Shown: positions 23,494 to 28,991 of the stretch, in pieces
How positions within the stretch are numbered: the first letter of the stretch is position 1
Layout of the letters: each line of letters starts with the position of its first letter
Virus record (IMG/VR): IMGVR_UViG_3300035663_000042
Location: 1 to 37,921 of that record
Direction: 5' to 3' (one strand)
DNA: 37,921 nucleotides
From: a virus
The notes under the pieces: generated by a model
Seen by the model: only the letters and a program-made list of their open reading frames with translations
Told to the model about the DNA's origin: nothing
The model's database searches: none
Program-made: the position numbers and the translations under genes

Positions 23494-24087
23494 TTAGATG
23501 CCAAGAGCCTTGAGGTCAAGACCCTCAATGCTATCCCAATCACGATCAATGTTGAAGGACGTACCGACTTCACCACTGGTGCCAAACTGTTCGGTCACAT
23601 CATCAAATTCACGGACATTCTTGGGCTTCATCTTGGCAGCCACAGCCTTCAACTTAGCAAGATTGGCTGCCTTGATATCAGCAACGGACTTTTTAGCAGT
23701 TGCAACCTTGCGGGGAGCAACGGGAGCAGCAGCCTTCTTCGGCACTTTCACTTTAGCAACCTTCGGGGTTGCAGCAGCCTTGGCTTTTGCTTTAGTAGCC
23801 TTGGGACCGATAGCACGAATATCAGCAGCGTTAGCAGGCTCAACGGTGCAGGTGTAAGAAACAATCTTACGACCGGACTTCTGGACAGAGAAGTCAAAGC
23901 CGAGCAAACGCAGGAACGTGATATACTTTGCAGAATAGTCCTTGGTTGAACCAGCAGGACGGACGAGATTGCTGATATCAGTCGGGGTAACGGACTTACC
24001 CAGAGCAATCAAGTGGATAATCGGCTTAACACGACGAGCCATCGTATCAGCAGAGCCAGCCCAAGCAGGAATGTTTACATTCGTCAT
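23494..24087 (-). CDS. Early DNA-binding protein with histone H1-like tail
   Basis: ATG 24087 follows AAGGA and gives 197 residues. Residues 1-90 are compact and may form a winged helix ('MARRVKPIIHLIALGKSVTP' then 'YITFLRLLGFDFSV'). Residues about 95-157 are Lys/Ala/Pro repeats such as 'KATKAKAKAAATPKVAKVKV', like histone H1 or bacterial HU-tail proteins. The last 40 residues are acidic (DFDD, DRDWDSIEG). It is the first gene after module A. A host-DNA-binding or nucleoid-modulating role is inferred. Its Ala-rich, GC-richer codons differ from neighbours. Confidence 0.7.
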   Translation of the reverse strand: MTNVNIPAWAGSADTMARRVKPIIHLIALGKSVTPTDISNLVRPAGSTKDYSAKYITFLRLLGFDFSVQKSGRKIVSYTCTVEPANAADIRAIGPKATKAKAKAAATPKVAKVKVPKKAAAPVAPRKVATAKKSVADIKAANLAKLKAVAAKMKPKNVREFDDVTEQFGTSGEVGTSFNIDRDWDSIEGLDLKALGI

Positions 24088-24119
24088 ATTATATCCTTTC
24101 ACTGTTTTCATTATGTCTT

Positions 24120-24212
24120 ATATTAACATACCCGGAAGCCAAAGTCAAGCGAAATCGTATGTCAACGACTGCGACATGTTGTCGCACCTATAGTCTATAG
24201 ACTTAGTAGACT
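24120..24212 (-). promoter_or_regulatory. Early promoter module A
   Basis: Minus-strand order: AGTCTA-N9-TAGACT (24212-24192), 5 nt, perfect palindrome TGCGACA-N3-TGTCGCA (24186-24170), 21 nt, -35 TTGACT (24148-24143), 17 nt, -10 TAATAT (24125-24120). The same parts with identical spacing occur at 25965-26057 and 27844-27936. It lies 33 nt before the H1-like gene. Just upstream are two direct copies of the 11-mer AGAATGTCAAC. Confidence 0.85.
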
Positions 24213-24235
24213 GTTGACATTCTCTCGTTGACATT

Positions 24236-24613
24236 CTAGACCTCTTGATCCATTCCAGGGATATCACATAGCAGGGTACCCGTTTCGAGAATTTCAATCT
24301 TATCGTAGGTCTTAAAGTCACCAAACAGGGCAAAGTAACTACGACCATTCAGCGATGCACTAGCATTTTCCACATCATTCGGGAAGTAGGTGTTAGCAAA
24401 TGCAACCAGCAACTTATCTAGGCTAGGATAAATCGCACCATCTAACCCAGTGAACAGATTACTGTTATTCACAGGAGTGACCGAACCGATCAGTTCTTTA
24501 CCCCACTTAGTATTAGCGACAAGCCAGAAGCGATTTGACTGACGCTCACCATACGCATTTAGCGAATAGAGATAGTCGTTTAATACATGCTGTCTACCGA
24601 TATGCTTAACCAT
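24236..24613 (-). CDS. Hypothetical protein, 125 aa
   Basis: ATG 24613 is chosen for its GGAGAAA site; the longer frame has no ribosome site. The 125-residue protein begins MVKHIGRQHVLNDYLYSLNA, contains 'RFWLVANTKWGKELIGSV' and ends in a beta-rich acidic tail. It is not recognised. It is the last gene of the run that begins at module B and ends at module A. Confidence 0.6.
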   Translation of the reverse strand: MVKHIGRQHVLNDYLYSLNAYGERQSNRFWLVANTKWGKELIGSVTPVNNSNLFTGLDGAIYPSLDKLLVAFANTYFPNDVENASASLNGRSYFALFGDFKTYDKIEILETGTLLCDIPGMDQEV

Positions 24614-24626
24614 GATATTTCTCCTA

Positions 24627-24839
24627 TTAATGTAATGTGGGTGAGAGTTCATAATCAGTTGCCCATTCATCGTTGAAAAACTTGTCAAGGACTTCCTCAA
24701 CAAAACTCAATTCGATTTTAATAGGCAGCCGTTCATTCACATAATTGAGGACATCATTATCAGTCATAATACCGGGCTCACCCATGGCATCATAAACGAG
24801 ATTTTCAGCCTCGACATAAAGTTCCGACATTTTAGACAT
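24627..24839 (-). CDS. Hypothetical acidic protein, 70 aa
   Basis: The start at ATG 24839 has GGAG 7 nt upstream and overlaps the end of the preceding gene. The 70 residues are acidic and helical ('SELYVEAENLVYDAMGEPG', 'FVEEVLDKFFNDEW'). Phage-encoded small acidic proteins sometimes mimic DNA or bind host enzymes, but nothing here shows this. No family is recognised. Confidence 0.6.
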   Translation of the reverse strand: MSKMSELYVEAENLVYDAMGEPGIMTDNDVLNYVNERLPIKIELSFVEEVLDKFFNDEWATDYELSPTLH

Positions 24840-24972
24840 CAGCAAACTCCAAGACAAGAGTATATTTACCGTCTGACCACTTTTTCTGTTTTACAACATG
24901 CCAGCCGAGAGCAATAAAGTTATTTGCTACACGGCAGACATAACTAAAATCACCAGAGATAATCTTTTGCAT
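24832..24972 (-). CDS. Hypothetical protein, 46 aa
   Basis: ATG 24972, behind AAGGAG, gives 46 residues (MQKIISGDFSYVCRVANNFI...), alpha/beta with a 'GWHVVKQKKWSDGKYTLVLE' strand pair. A longer frame exists upstream but would overlap the previous gene without a ribosome site. It is not recognised. Confidence 0.6.
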   Translation of the reverse strand: MQKIISGDFSYVCRVANNFIALGWHVVKQKKWSDGKYTLVLEFADV

Positions 24973-24973
24973 A

Positions 24974-25105
24974 TTATTCTCCTTCACATTCAACCCAATG
25001 ATCAATGTCGAAAGTTTCGGTTGCTTCGGTAGCAACTATCCAGGCTTCATCACGGGTTCGCAAGCCAGAACGATATAAGCCGGCATCAGAATAAACAGAC
25101 CACAT
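24974..25105 (-). CDS. Hypothetical protein, 43 aa
   Basis: The frame from ATG 25105 has GGAG upstream, located at the end of the gp88-like gene, and stops 1 nt before the next start. The product (MWSVYSDAGLYRSGLRTRDE...) has 43 residues and a Trp/Asp-rich end. Such 'rtrdEAW' proteins are common as small phage early genes of unknown role. Confidence 0.6.
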   Translation of the reverse strand: MWSVYSDAGLYRSGLRTRDEAWIVATEATETFDIDHWVECEGE

Positions 25106-25106
25106 A

Positions 25107-25751
25107 TTAGGCTCCTTGTTTCATCTTACGGACTTTGGACATCATGCGACGACCATGAGCGGGATAAGCGATTACTTTAATCTCTTTATCCCAACATGCA
25201 CGGCAATCACCACACTTGCCATTGCGAGAATAAGCACCACAAACAGTTGCAGTCGTTTCATCGTCTGCATAAGCAATTACAGTTGAGCCATGATCAACAT
25301 TAAACTCACCAGTAATAGACGGGGACGAATAGCGAACAGCAGCATTGGGAAGCATTTTCATACGCTCAAGGACTGCACGTATCTTGGGAATGTTATAAGA
25401 CTTAGTAGGCAGCCAATGCTGCACTTGCGGAGTCTTTTGCATAACCAGATAAATCTTGAAAGCCAGAGCGGGATGATAAACGTCTCCCGAGTCGAACCAG
25501 CGAAAGAACTTTTGCTTTTTAAGCAAAGCAACCATTTCATCGACCCATTCGGCACGTTTCCAATCTTCACGATTAGACTCACGGACTGATTTGACGTTGG
25601 GCATATTATACATGCCGTCTTTCGCATAGCAGCCAGCACAAACGGGGAGGGGTTGCTTAGTAATGGGATCAATAGAACCAGGACACGTGGACCCCGCTTG
25701 CAGGGACCAGGACTTAGCAGGCATTTTCGAAGCCTTAGAAAGATTGATCAT
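25107..25751 (-). CDS. Gp88-family Cys-rich protein
   Basis: The 214-residue protein resembles the phage gene product 88 family: 'SWSLQAGSTCPGS' with C23, 'PVCAGCYAKDGMYN' with C38 and C41, 'FRWFDSGDVYHP' and 'WLPTKSYNIPKI', then a C-terminal 'CGAYSRNGKCGDCRACW' cluster. The many conserved Cys suggest a metal or Fe-S site, and some authors compare the fold to radical-SAM proteins; no activity is known to me. Start 25751 is behind GGGGA. It is the second gene after module B. Confidence 0.75.
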   Translation of the reverse strand: MINLSKASKMPAKSWSLQAGSTCPGSIDPITKQPLPVCAGCYAKDGMYNMPNVKSVRESNREDWKRAEWVDEMVALLKKQKFFRWFDSGDVYHPALAFKIYLVMQKTPQVQHWLPTKSYNIPKIRAVLERMKMLPNAAVRYSSPSITGEFNVDHGSTVIAYADDETTATVCGAYSRNGKCGDCRACWDKEIKVIAYPAHGRRMMSKVRKMKQGA

Positions 25752-25769
25752 ATAAAATCCCCTTTCAGA

Positions 25770-25937
25770 TTAGAGCGAGTTAAATTGATCAACAGCATCA
25801 GCCCAATCATAATCAAAATACTCATTTACTTTAGTCTGTAAAGACAAAATAAACTCAGCAACAATGAACCCGAACACGACATTAACAGTCATGTAAGCAA
25901 AGAAACTATTCAACTTGAACAAAAGAGCGTTTTTCAT
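25770..25937 (-). CDS. Small membrane protein, 55 aa
   Basis: The first gene after module B starts at ATG 25937 behind GGATAG. Residues about 12-32 are hydrophobic ('FFAYMTVNVVFGFIVAEFIL'), giving one membrane span, and the rest is acidic ('EYFDYDWADAVDQF'). An early inner-membrane protein with a cytoplasmic or periplasmic acidic tail is likely; no family is recognised. Confidence 0.65.
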   Translation of the reverse strand: MKNALLFKLNSFFAYMTVNVVFGFIVAEFILSLQTKVNEYFDYDWADAVDQFNSL

Positions 25938-25964
25938 GTTTACTATCCTTTCTGATTATGTCTA

Positions 25965-26057
25965 ATCATAACACAAAGGACGGAACAAATCAAGCGAAAT
26001 CGTATGTAAACAGGTGCGACATGATGACGCACCCTTAGTCTATAGTTTTGGTAGTCT
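25965..26057 (-). promoter_or_regulatory. Early promoter module B
   Basis: AGTCTA-N9-TAGTCT-type element (on the plus strand 26037-26057, one mismatch from a perfect repeat), 5 nt, palindrome TGCGTCA-N3-TGTCGCA in minus reading (26031-26015, one mismatch), 21 nt, -35 TTGATT (25993-25988), 17 nt, -10 TATGAT (25970-25965). Spacing equals modules A and D exactly. The stretch between palindrome and -35, GTTTACATACGATTTCGC, is nearly identical to module A. Confidence 0.85.
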
Positions 26058-26064
26058 TTTGCGA

Positions 26065-26089
26065 TTGTAGACAGATTTCTTGTCTACAA
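26065..26089 (-). repeat. Perfect inverted repeat at the end of the mini-gene operon
   Basis: TTGTAGACA and TGTCTACAA (9 bp each, perfect) flank a 7-nt loop, 11 nt past the stop of the 26101 gene and 7 nt from module B. No T-run follows in either direction, so it is not a standard intrinsic terminator. It could be a factor-dependent terminator, an RNA-stabilising hairpin or an operator: its core TAGAC/GTCTA echoes the AGTCTA/TAGACT element of the modules. Confidence 0.6.
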
Positions 26090-26100
26090 ACACCTTCGGT

Positions 26101-26331
26101 CTACATACAGGAGTCCGGAGTGCCTTCGCTACCGGGTTTATCGTTTTGCGTTTCATCTTTCTTTCCTATCTCCAGATTGTGTAAATCAATAATGAGTTGG
26201 ATCGTTTTTAATCGAATACGATCTCCACCAAGACCGGCATCTATCTTATTCTTTTCTTTTGCTTCAATGAGGCGAATAAGAATTTCTCGTTCCTTATTGA
26301 TATACTCAATTTGTTTAGGCGAGAGTTTCAT
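26101..26331 (-). CDS. Hypothetical helical protein, 76 aa
   Basis: The last gene of the mini-gene operon starts at ATG 26331, overlapping the preceding stop (ATGA), with GGAGG upstream. The 76 residues are charged and helical ('KQIEYINKEREILIRLIEAK' and 'RLKTIQLIIDLHNLEIGKK'), a likely coiled coil, with a disordered tail. Not recognised. Confidence 0.65.
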   Translation of the reverse strand: MKLSPKQIEYINKEREILIRLIEAKEKNKIDAGLGGDRIRLKTIQLIIDLHNLEIGKKDETQNDKPGSEGTPDSCM

Positions 26332-26480
26332 CTTGCCTCCACATAAAAATCGGGCTTGATATACTTATTGAGGTAATACTTTTTATATCGCTCAACAGCA
26401 ACCCGTGAGATACCACGAAAGGTTATGGTCGTGCTATCAACAAAATATACCGACAGATTGAAAGTCTTAACATTAGCCAT
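26328..26480 (-). CDS. Hypothetical protein, 50 aa
   Basis: The frame from ATG 26480 is preceded by GGAG and overlaps both neighbours (8 nt upstream, ATGA downstream). It encodes 50 residues with a beta-rich first half and a basic aromatic C-terminus ('RVAVERYKKYYLNKYIKPDF'). Not recognised. Confidence 0.6.
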   Translation of the reverse strand: MANVKTFNLSVYFVDSTTITFRGISRVAVERYKKYYLNKYIKPDFYVEAR

Positions 26481-26598
26481 TATATTTGCTCCTTAGCCAA
26501 AGATAAACACCGAGGACAATGATTGTATATGCGATAACCATCCACTCCGACACAAAAGCATAAAGCGGATAGCCGTCAAAGCGGATGGATATTGTCAT
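26473..26598 (-). CDS. Small membrane protein, 41 aa
   Basis: ATG 26598 overlaps the upstream stop (TAATG). The 41 residues include one membrane span ('WMVIAYTIIVLGVYLWL', about 19-35) and a basic C-terminus (RSKYNG), which predicts an N-out, C-in single-pass protein. Not recognised. Confidence 0.6.
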   Translation of the reverse strand: MTISIRFDGYPLYAFVSEWMVIAYTIIVLGVYLWLRSKYNG

Positions 26599-26702
26599 TA
26601 GTTCATCCCATCAATAGCAAGCCACAGCATAGTGCCGACAAAAGCAAACGTAGCAATCATACCGAGTGCCACATATTGCATGATTTTAGTTTCGTCCATC
26701 AT
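26598..26702 (-). CDS. Small membrane protein, 34 aa
   Basis: ATG 26702 is preceded by GGAG and the frame ends by overlapping the next start. The 34 residues are mainly one hydrophobic span ('VALGMIATFAFVGTMLWLAI'). Not recognised. A second ATG directly follows the first. Confidence 0.6.
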   Translation of the reverse strand: MMDETKIMQYVALGMIATFAFVGTMLWLAIDGMN

Positions 26703-26703
26703 A

Positions 26704-26787
26704 TTAATTCTCCATGTTAGTAAGAGCGATTAACGCAAACGCAACAGGCGGAGCAAACACTACAATAAAGAGAACGATATCAGTCAT
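26704..26787 (-). CDS. Very small membrane protein, 27 aa
   Basis: ATG 26787 is preceded by GGAGG and overlaps the upstream stop (TAATG). The 27 residues are almost only one hydrophobic span, 'IVLFIVVFAPPVAFALIAL' with a central Pro-Pro. The frame carries the next gene's ribosome site. Its size leaves little to judge, but its place in an unbroken coupled series supports it. Confidence 0.55.
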   Translation of the reverse strand: MTDIVLFIVVFAPPVAFALIALTNMEN

Positions 26788-26918
26788 TATACCTCCAAAG
26801 TGCCAGGAACAATCCACCAAGTAACACGGTTCTGTGCGGTCATCGCTTTATTGACATTGCCAATATACATGACCATATAACCATTAACATCCAGATCATC
26901 ATGGAAAACAGTTTTCAT
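26787..26918 (-). CDS. Hypothetical protein, 43 aa, WIVPGTL paralogue 2
   Basis: ATG 26918 is chosen because GGAGG lies upstream and the previous gene stops 1 nt before. The 43-residue product ends 'VTWWIVPGTLEV', nearly the same as the preceding gene's end, so the two are diverged tandem copies. No family is recognised. A longer upstream frame would overlap the whole neighbouring gene and is rejected. Confidence 0.65.
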   Translation of the reverse strand: MKTVFHDDLDVNGYMVMYIGNVNKAMTAQNRVTWWIVPGTLEV

Positions 26919-26919
26919 A

Positions 26920-27078
26920 TTAATCCTCCAGATTAAGAGTGCCGGGGACGATCCAATAGGACTCGGACGGATATTTGCCGCTATTGTGATTAGCACAATA
27001 GTAAGCAACCATCCAATCGTTATCAAAACCATCGGGTTCGAACACCGAAAGAGCATAGATATGGCGCATAAAATACAT
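26920..27078 (-). CDS. Hypothetical protein, 52 aa, WIVPGTL paralogue 1
   Basis: ATG 27078 overlaps the upstream stop (TAATG) and has GGAGG in front. The 52 residues end 'SESYWIVPGTLNLED' and share the '(W/Y)WIVPGTL' end and an 'N..(W/Y)MV.Y' middle with the next gene. It is a compact, aromatic-rich protein of unknown function. Confidence 0.65.
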   Translation of the reverse strand: MYFMRHIYALSVFEPDGFDNDWMVAYYCANHNSGKYPSESYWIVPGTLNLED

Positions 27079-27257
27079 TATATTTCCTCCCCACAAGCAC
27101 CGAACATATAGATCTCGTTCATTACTACCTTGCGAATATACAAGTTGTCGTTGCCGTCGGCCAGCACAAATTCACGAGCCTTCACGTAGTCCGAGAAGAT
27201 TCCCATGAGAACTTCTCCCTCATACTCCGTAAACCATATTACAGCGAAAACTTCCAT
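27078..27257 (-). CDS. Hypothetical protein, 59 aa
   Basis: The frame from ATG 27257 gives 59 residues and ends by sharing bases with the next start. It looks like a small alpha/beta protein: 'EVFAVIWFTEYEGEVLMGIF', then 'YVKAREFVLAD' and 'NLYIRKVVMNEI'. This resembles short phage proteins with a 'S..Y..A..F' helix but no known role. Confidence 0.65.
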   Translation of the reverse strand: MEVFAVIWFTEYEGEVLMGIFSDYVKAREFVLADGNDNLYIRKVVMNEIYMFGACGEEI

Positions 27258-27259
27258 GA

Positions 27260-27424
27260 TTAACCCCTAACGTTTATCGATTTGCCTTTATTAACGCCAC
27301 TCTTCGGACGTTTAGCAGGTTTAGCCACTTTAATAGTGCCCCCATTTTCAAAATAGTTAGTGAGAGCATTAAGAGTGTTAAGGTCCAGGTTGAAGGACTT
27401 TTTAACGAAACGAGGATTAGACAT
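27260..27424 (-). CDS. Small basic protein, 54 aa
   Basis: First gene after module C, starting at ATG 27424 with AAAGGA upstream. It has 54 residues: an N-terminal 'NPRFVKKSFNLDLNTLNALT' helix and a strongly basic C-terminal half ('KVAKPAKRPKSGVNKGKS'). Nucleic-acid binding is plausible from charge alone. Not recognised. Confidence 0.65.
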   Translation of the reverse strand: MSNPRFVKKSFNLDLNTLNALTNYFENGGTIKVAKPAKRPKSGVNKGKSINVRG

Positions 27425-27455
27425 AGGATTTCCTTTCACGATTGATTATGGACAT

Positions 27456-27501
27456 ATAGTAGCACGGTTCGGAACATTTGTCTATGTGACATAATGTCGC
27501 A
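27456..27501 (-). promoter_or_regulatory. Early promoter module C (short form)
   Basis: Palindrome TGCGACA-N3-TGTCACA (27501-27485, one mismatch) directly abuts the -35 box TAGACA (27484-27479), then 17 nt and -10 TACTAT (27461-27456). The 21-nt spacer and the AGTCTA element of the full modules are missing; instead ATGTAAACATGG lies just upstream of the palindrome. It serves the nine-gene run 27424-26101. Confidence 0.75.
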
Positions 27502-27513
27502 CCATGTTTACAT

Positions 27514-27837
27514 TTACCGAACGTCTGTGTTAAGTTTGGGTTTACGTTCACGGATCAATTCCCGTTCACGTATATGAGCCTCGGACTTGCCTCGAACAAC
27601 CTCAAGGACACCTACGTGGAAATTATCAGGACCATACTTACGAATAGCCACACACAATTTCCAGTCTTTGCCCTCGGTCATTGCACGACGGACGTGTTTA
27701 TTCCAGCGACGGGTAAGCGAAGGCATTACCCGACCCTGGTCGACAACTGTAACCCCGATATACTCTCGGCCGTTTATAGCCAAGTTATAGATTACGTGTT
27801 TACAGTCAGAACGGCGTTTACGTTTGTTTTTGATCAT
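27514..27837 (-). CDS. GIY-YIG endonuclease domain protein
   Basis: The 107-residue protein after module D has the GIY-YIG core: 'VIYNLAINGREYIGVT' (about 15-30), R43/R44 in 'LTRRWNKH', 'AIRKYGPDNFHVGVLEV' and an acidic 'HIRERELIRERKPKLNT' near the end with the expected Glu and the P-x-L-N tail. It is only the catalytic domain plus a basic N-terminus, so it is a free-standing nuclease, possibly a homing type (Seg-like) or host-DNA-degrading. It is the only gene between modules D and C. Confidence 0.82.
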   Translation of the reverse strand: MIKNKRKRRSDCKHVIYNLAINGREYIGVTVVDQGRVMPSLTRRWNKHVRRAMTEGKDWKLCVAIRKYGPDNFHVGVLEVVRGKSEAHIRERELIRERKPKLNTDVR

Positions 27838-27843
27838 GTGCTA

Positions 27844-27936
27844 ATACTAGCATAAAGGAACGGAAGAGTCAATAGAAAAGTGATTGTAAACCCTGCGACA
27901 TTTTGTCGCACCCTAAGTCTATCGATTTAGTAGACT
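27844..27936 (-). promoter_or_regulatory. Early promoter module D
   Basis: AGTCTA-N9-TAGACT (27936-27916), 5 nt, perfect palindrome TGCGACA-N3-TGTCGCA (27910-27894), 21 nt, -35 TTGACT (27872-27867), 17 nt, -10 TAGTAT (27849-27844). ATGTAAACA precedes the first element and GTTTACA follows the palindrome, forming an outer inverted pair. It lies 7 nt before the GIY-YIG gene, so the leader is very short. Confidence 0.85.
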
Positions 27937-27948
27937 ATGTTTACATAC

Positions 27949-27973
27949 AAAAAAGAGGGGAACTAGTCCCCTC
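27949..27973 (-). terminator. Rho-independent terminator
   Basis: A 7-bp stem GAGGGGA/TCCCCTC with a 5-nt loop (27955-27973) is followed on the minus strand by six T residues. It lies 4 nt past the stop of the 27978 gene and separates the upstream transcript from module D. Confidence 0.85.
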
Positions 27974-27977
27974 AATT

Positions 27978-28181
27978 TTAATGCTCATAAAAATCATCGA
28001 CCTCATCATAATCGTCGGTGTGTTCCATCCACGCCTTCTTTAGATTCTTCAACGGTCGTCGGTCTCGAATCTCGGACTGTGGTCGCTCCAACCGTTTGCC
28101 ACCATACTTCTTATCTTCTTCATATAGTTCGGCATATAGAGGATCAATTTTGTGATGATTTGACTTATGCTTCATTGTCAT
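27978..28181 (-). CDS. Hypothetical charged protein, 67 aa
   Basis: The 67-residue protein has a basic first half ('MKHKSNHHKIDPLYAELYEE' region then 'KRLERPQSEIRDRRP') and a strongly acidic C-terminus. It is probably disordered in part. No family is recognised. Start overlaps the SprT-like stop (ATGA); it is the last gene before the terminator. Confidence 0.6.
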   Translation of the reverse strand: MTMKHKSNHHKIDPLYAELYEEDKKYGGKRLERPQSEIRDRRPLKNLKKAWMEHTDDYDEVDDFYEH

Positions 28182-28582
28182 GCTACCTTATGTAACGTTA
28201 GTCCCTTTAAGTTAAAATTATCACGCCATACCCAGAACGACGGTCCGTGTCCGAGTGGTTCATCATATTGAAACTGGAATAGATGGATCATTTCATGTGC
28301 TAGAATTTCGACAAACAATTTCTTATTGTCATATACCTTGTTCATCTTTAACTGATTACCCTTTTCTTTCTCACCAGGCCAATACAGGAACAATGCATGA
28401 GCATTATGTGGTCGACCGATATGCAACTTATCAAAAGGCTTGAGTTTGTTACCGAAGATAGTTGCATTGAGTATATCGAACCATAGGTTTAGTTCATCCA
28501 TTGTGGGTCTGTATTTGCCCTTCTCATTCTTTAAACTCTTTACTAACTTATGATAGTTGTAGTAAGTCTGGGAACGCTTCAT
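28178..28582 (-). CDS. SprT-like zinc metalloprotease
   Basis: The 134-residue protein has H96-E-M-I-H100 in 'EILAHEMIHLFQFQ' and a third ligand at H112 in 'GHGPSFW', the SprT/Spartan pattern (HExxH...H). 'NLWFDILNATIFGNKLKP' upstream is the usual N-terminal helix-strand unit of the family. Spartan removes DNA-protein crosslinks; phage members may do the same or process a phage protein. It lacks a C-terminal zinc ribbon. It overlaps the next upstream gene by 35 nt. Confidence 0.85.
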   Translation of the reverse strand: MKRSQTYYNYHKLVKSLKNEKGKYRPTMDELNLWFDILNATIFGNKLKPFDKLHIGRPHNAHALFLYWPGEKEKGNQLKMNKVYDNKKLFVEILAHEMIHLFQFQYDEPLGHGPSFWVWRDNFNLKGLTLHKVA

Positions 28583-28982
28583 TTACTAATGCCGGTGTTA
28601 GATGTGGAACCTTTAGTTTCTTGGTTAACATAGCAGCAAATACGTCTGCTTCGTCTTCCTCTAAGGACTCTAGTATCTGTATCAATATCTCTGTCTTTCG
28701 CTTTTCTGTCAAGCCAGCGGGAGTGCGTGGGTTATCTTTCATGAACAGATAGATCCTACCAAGTTCATTGGTCATATGTGAGTATGACATACCCGCTGGC
28801 ATCTTCTCACGCTTGAAGTCCGGGATCTTATCCACATTGAATACAATACGTGGATCAAATGCACCCATCAGCACGTTACGTAGTGCATAGGTATCATTCT
28901 TTCTTAGAACCTCAATACGTTCTGCTTTAGTCTTGGCATTCTTAAACTCATTGAATACCTCATATACATTCTTATTGCTCAT
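28548..28982 (-). CDS. Conserved T4-like phage protein, 144 aa
   Basis: A helix-rich protein with 'KAERIEVLRKNDTYALRNVL', 'GAFDPRIVFNVDKIPDFK' and 'ELGRIYLFMKDNP'. The combination 'L..ND...LR..L...FDPRI' followed by 'P' and an ELxRLYLF-like segment is a recurrent family of T4-like phages near RNase H, with no known function. The ribosome site is weak and the gene lies 9 nt after rnh. Confidence 0.7.
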   Translation of the reverse strand: MSNKNVYEVFNEFKNAKTKAERIEVLRKNDTYALRNVLMGAFDPRIVFNVDKIPDFKREKMPAGMSYSHMTNELGRIYLFMKDNPRTPAGLTEKRKTEILIQILESLEEDEADVFAAMLTKKLKVPHLTPALVNEAFPDLLQLS

Positions 28983-28991
28983 TTTACATCC

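Noticed and set aside
23476-23949. Plus-strand frames opposite the H1-like and SWIM genes
   Set aside because: They are antisense to well-supported genes with good ribosome sites; the open frames come from biased codon use of the Ala/Lys-rich tail.
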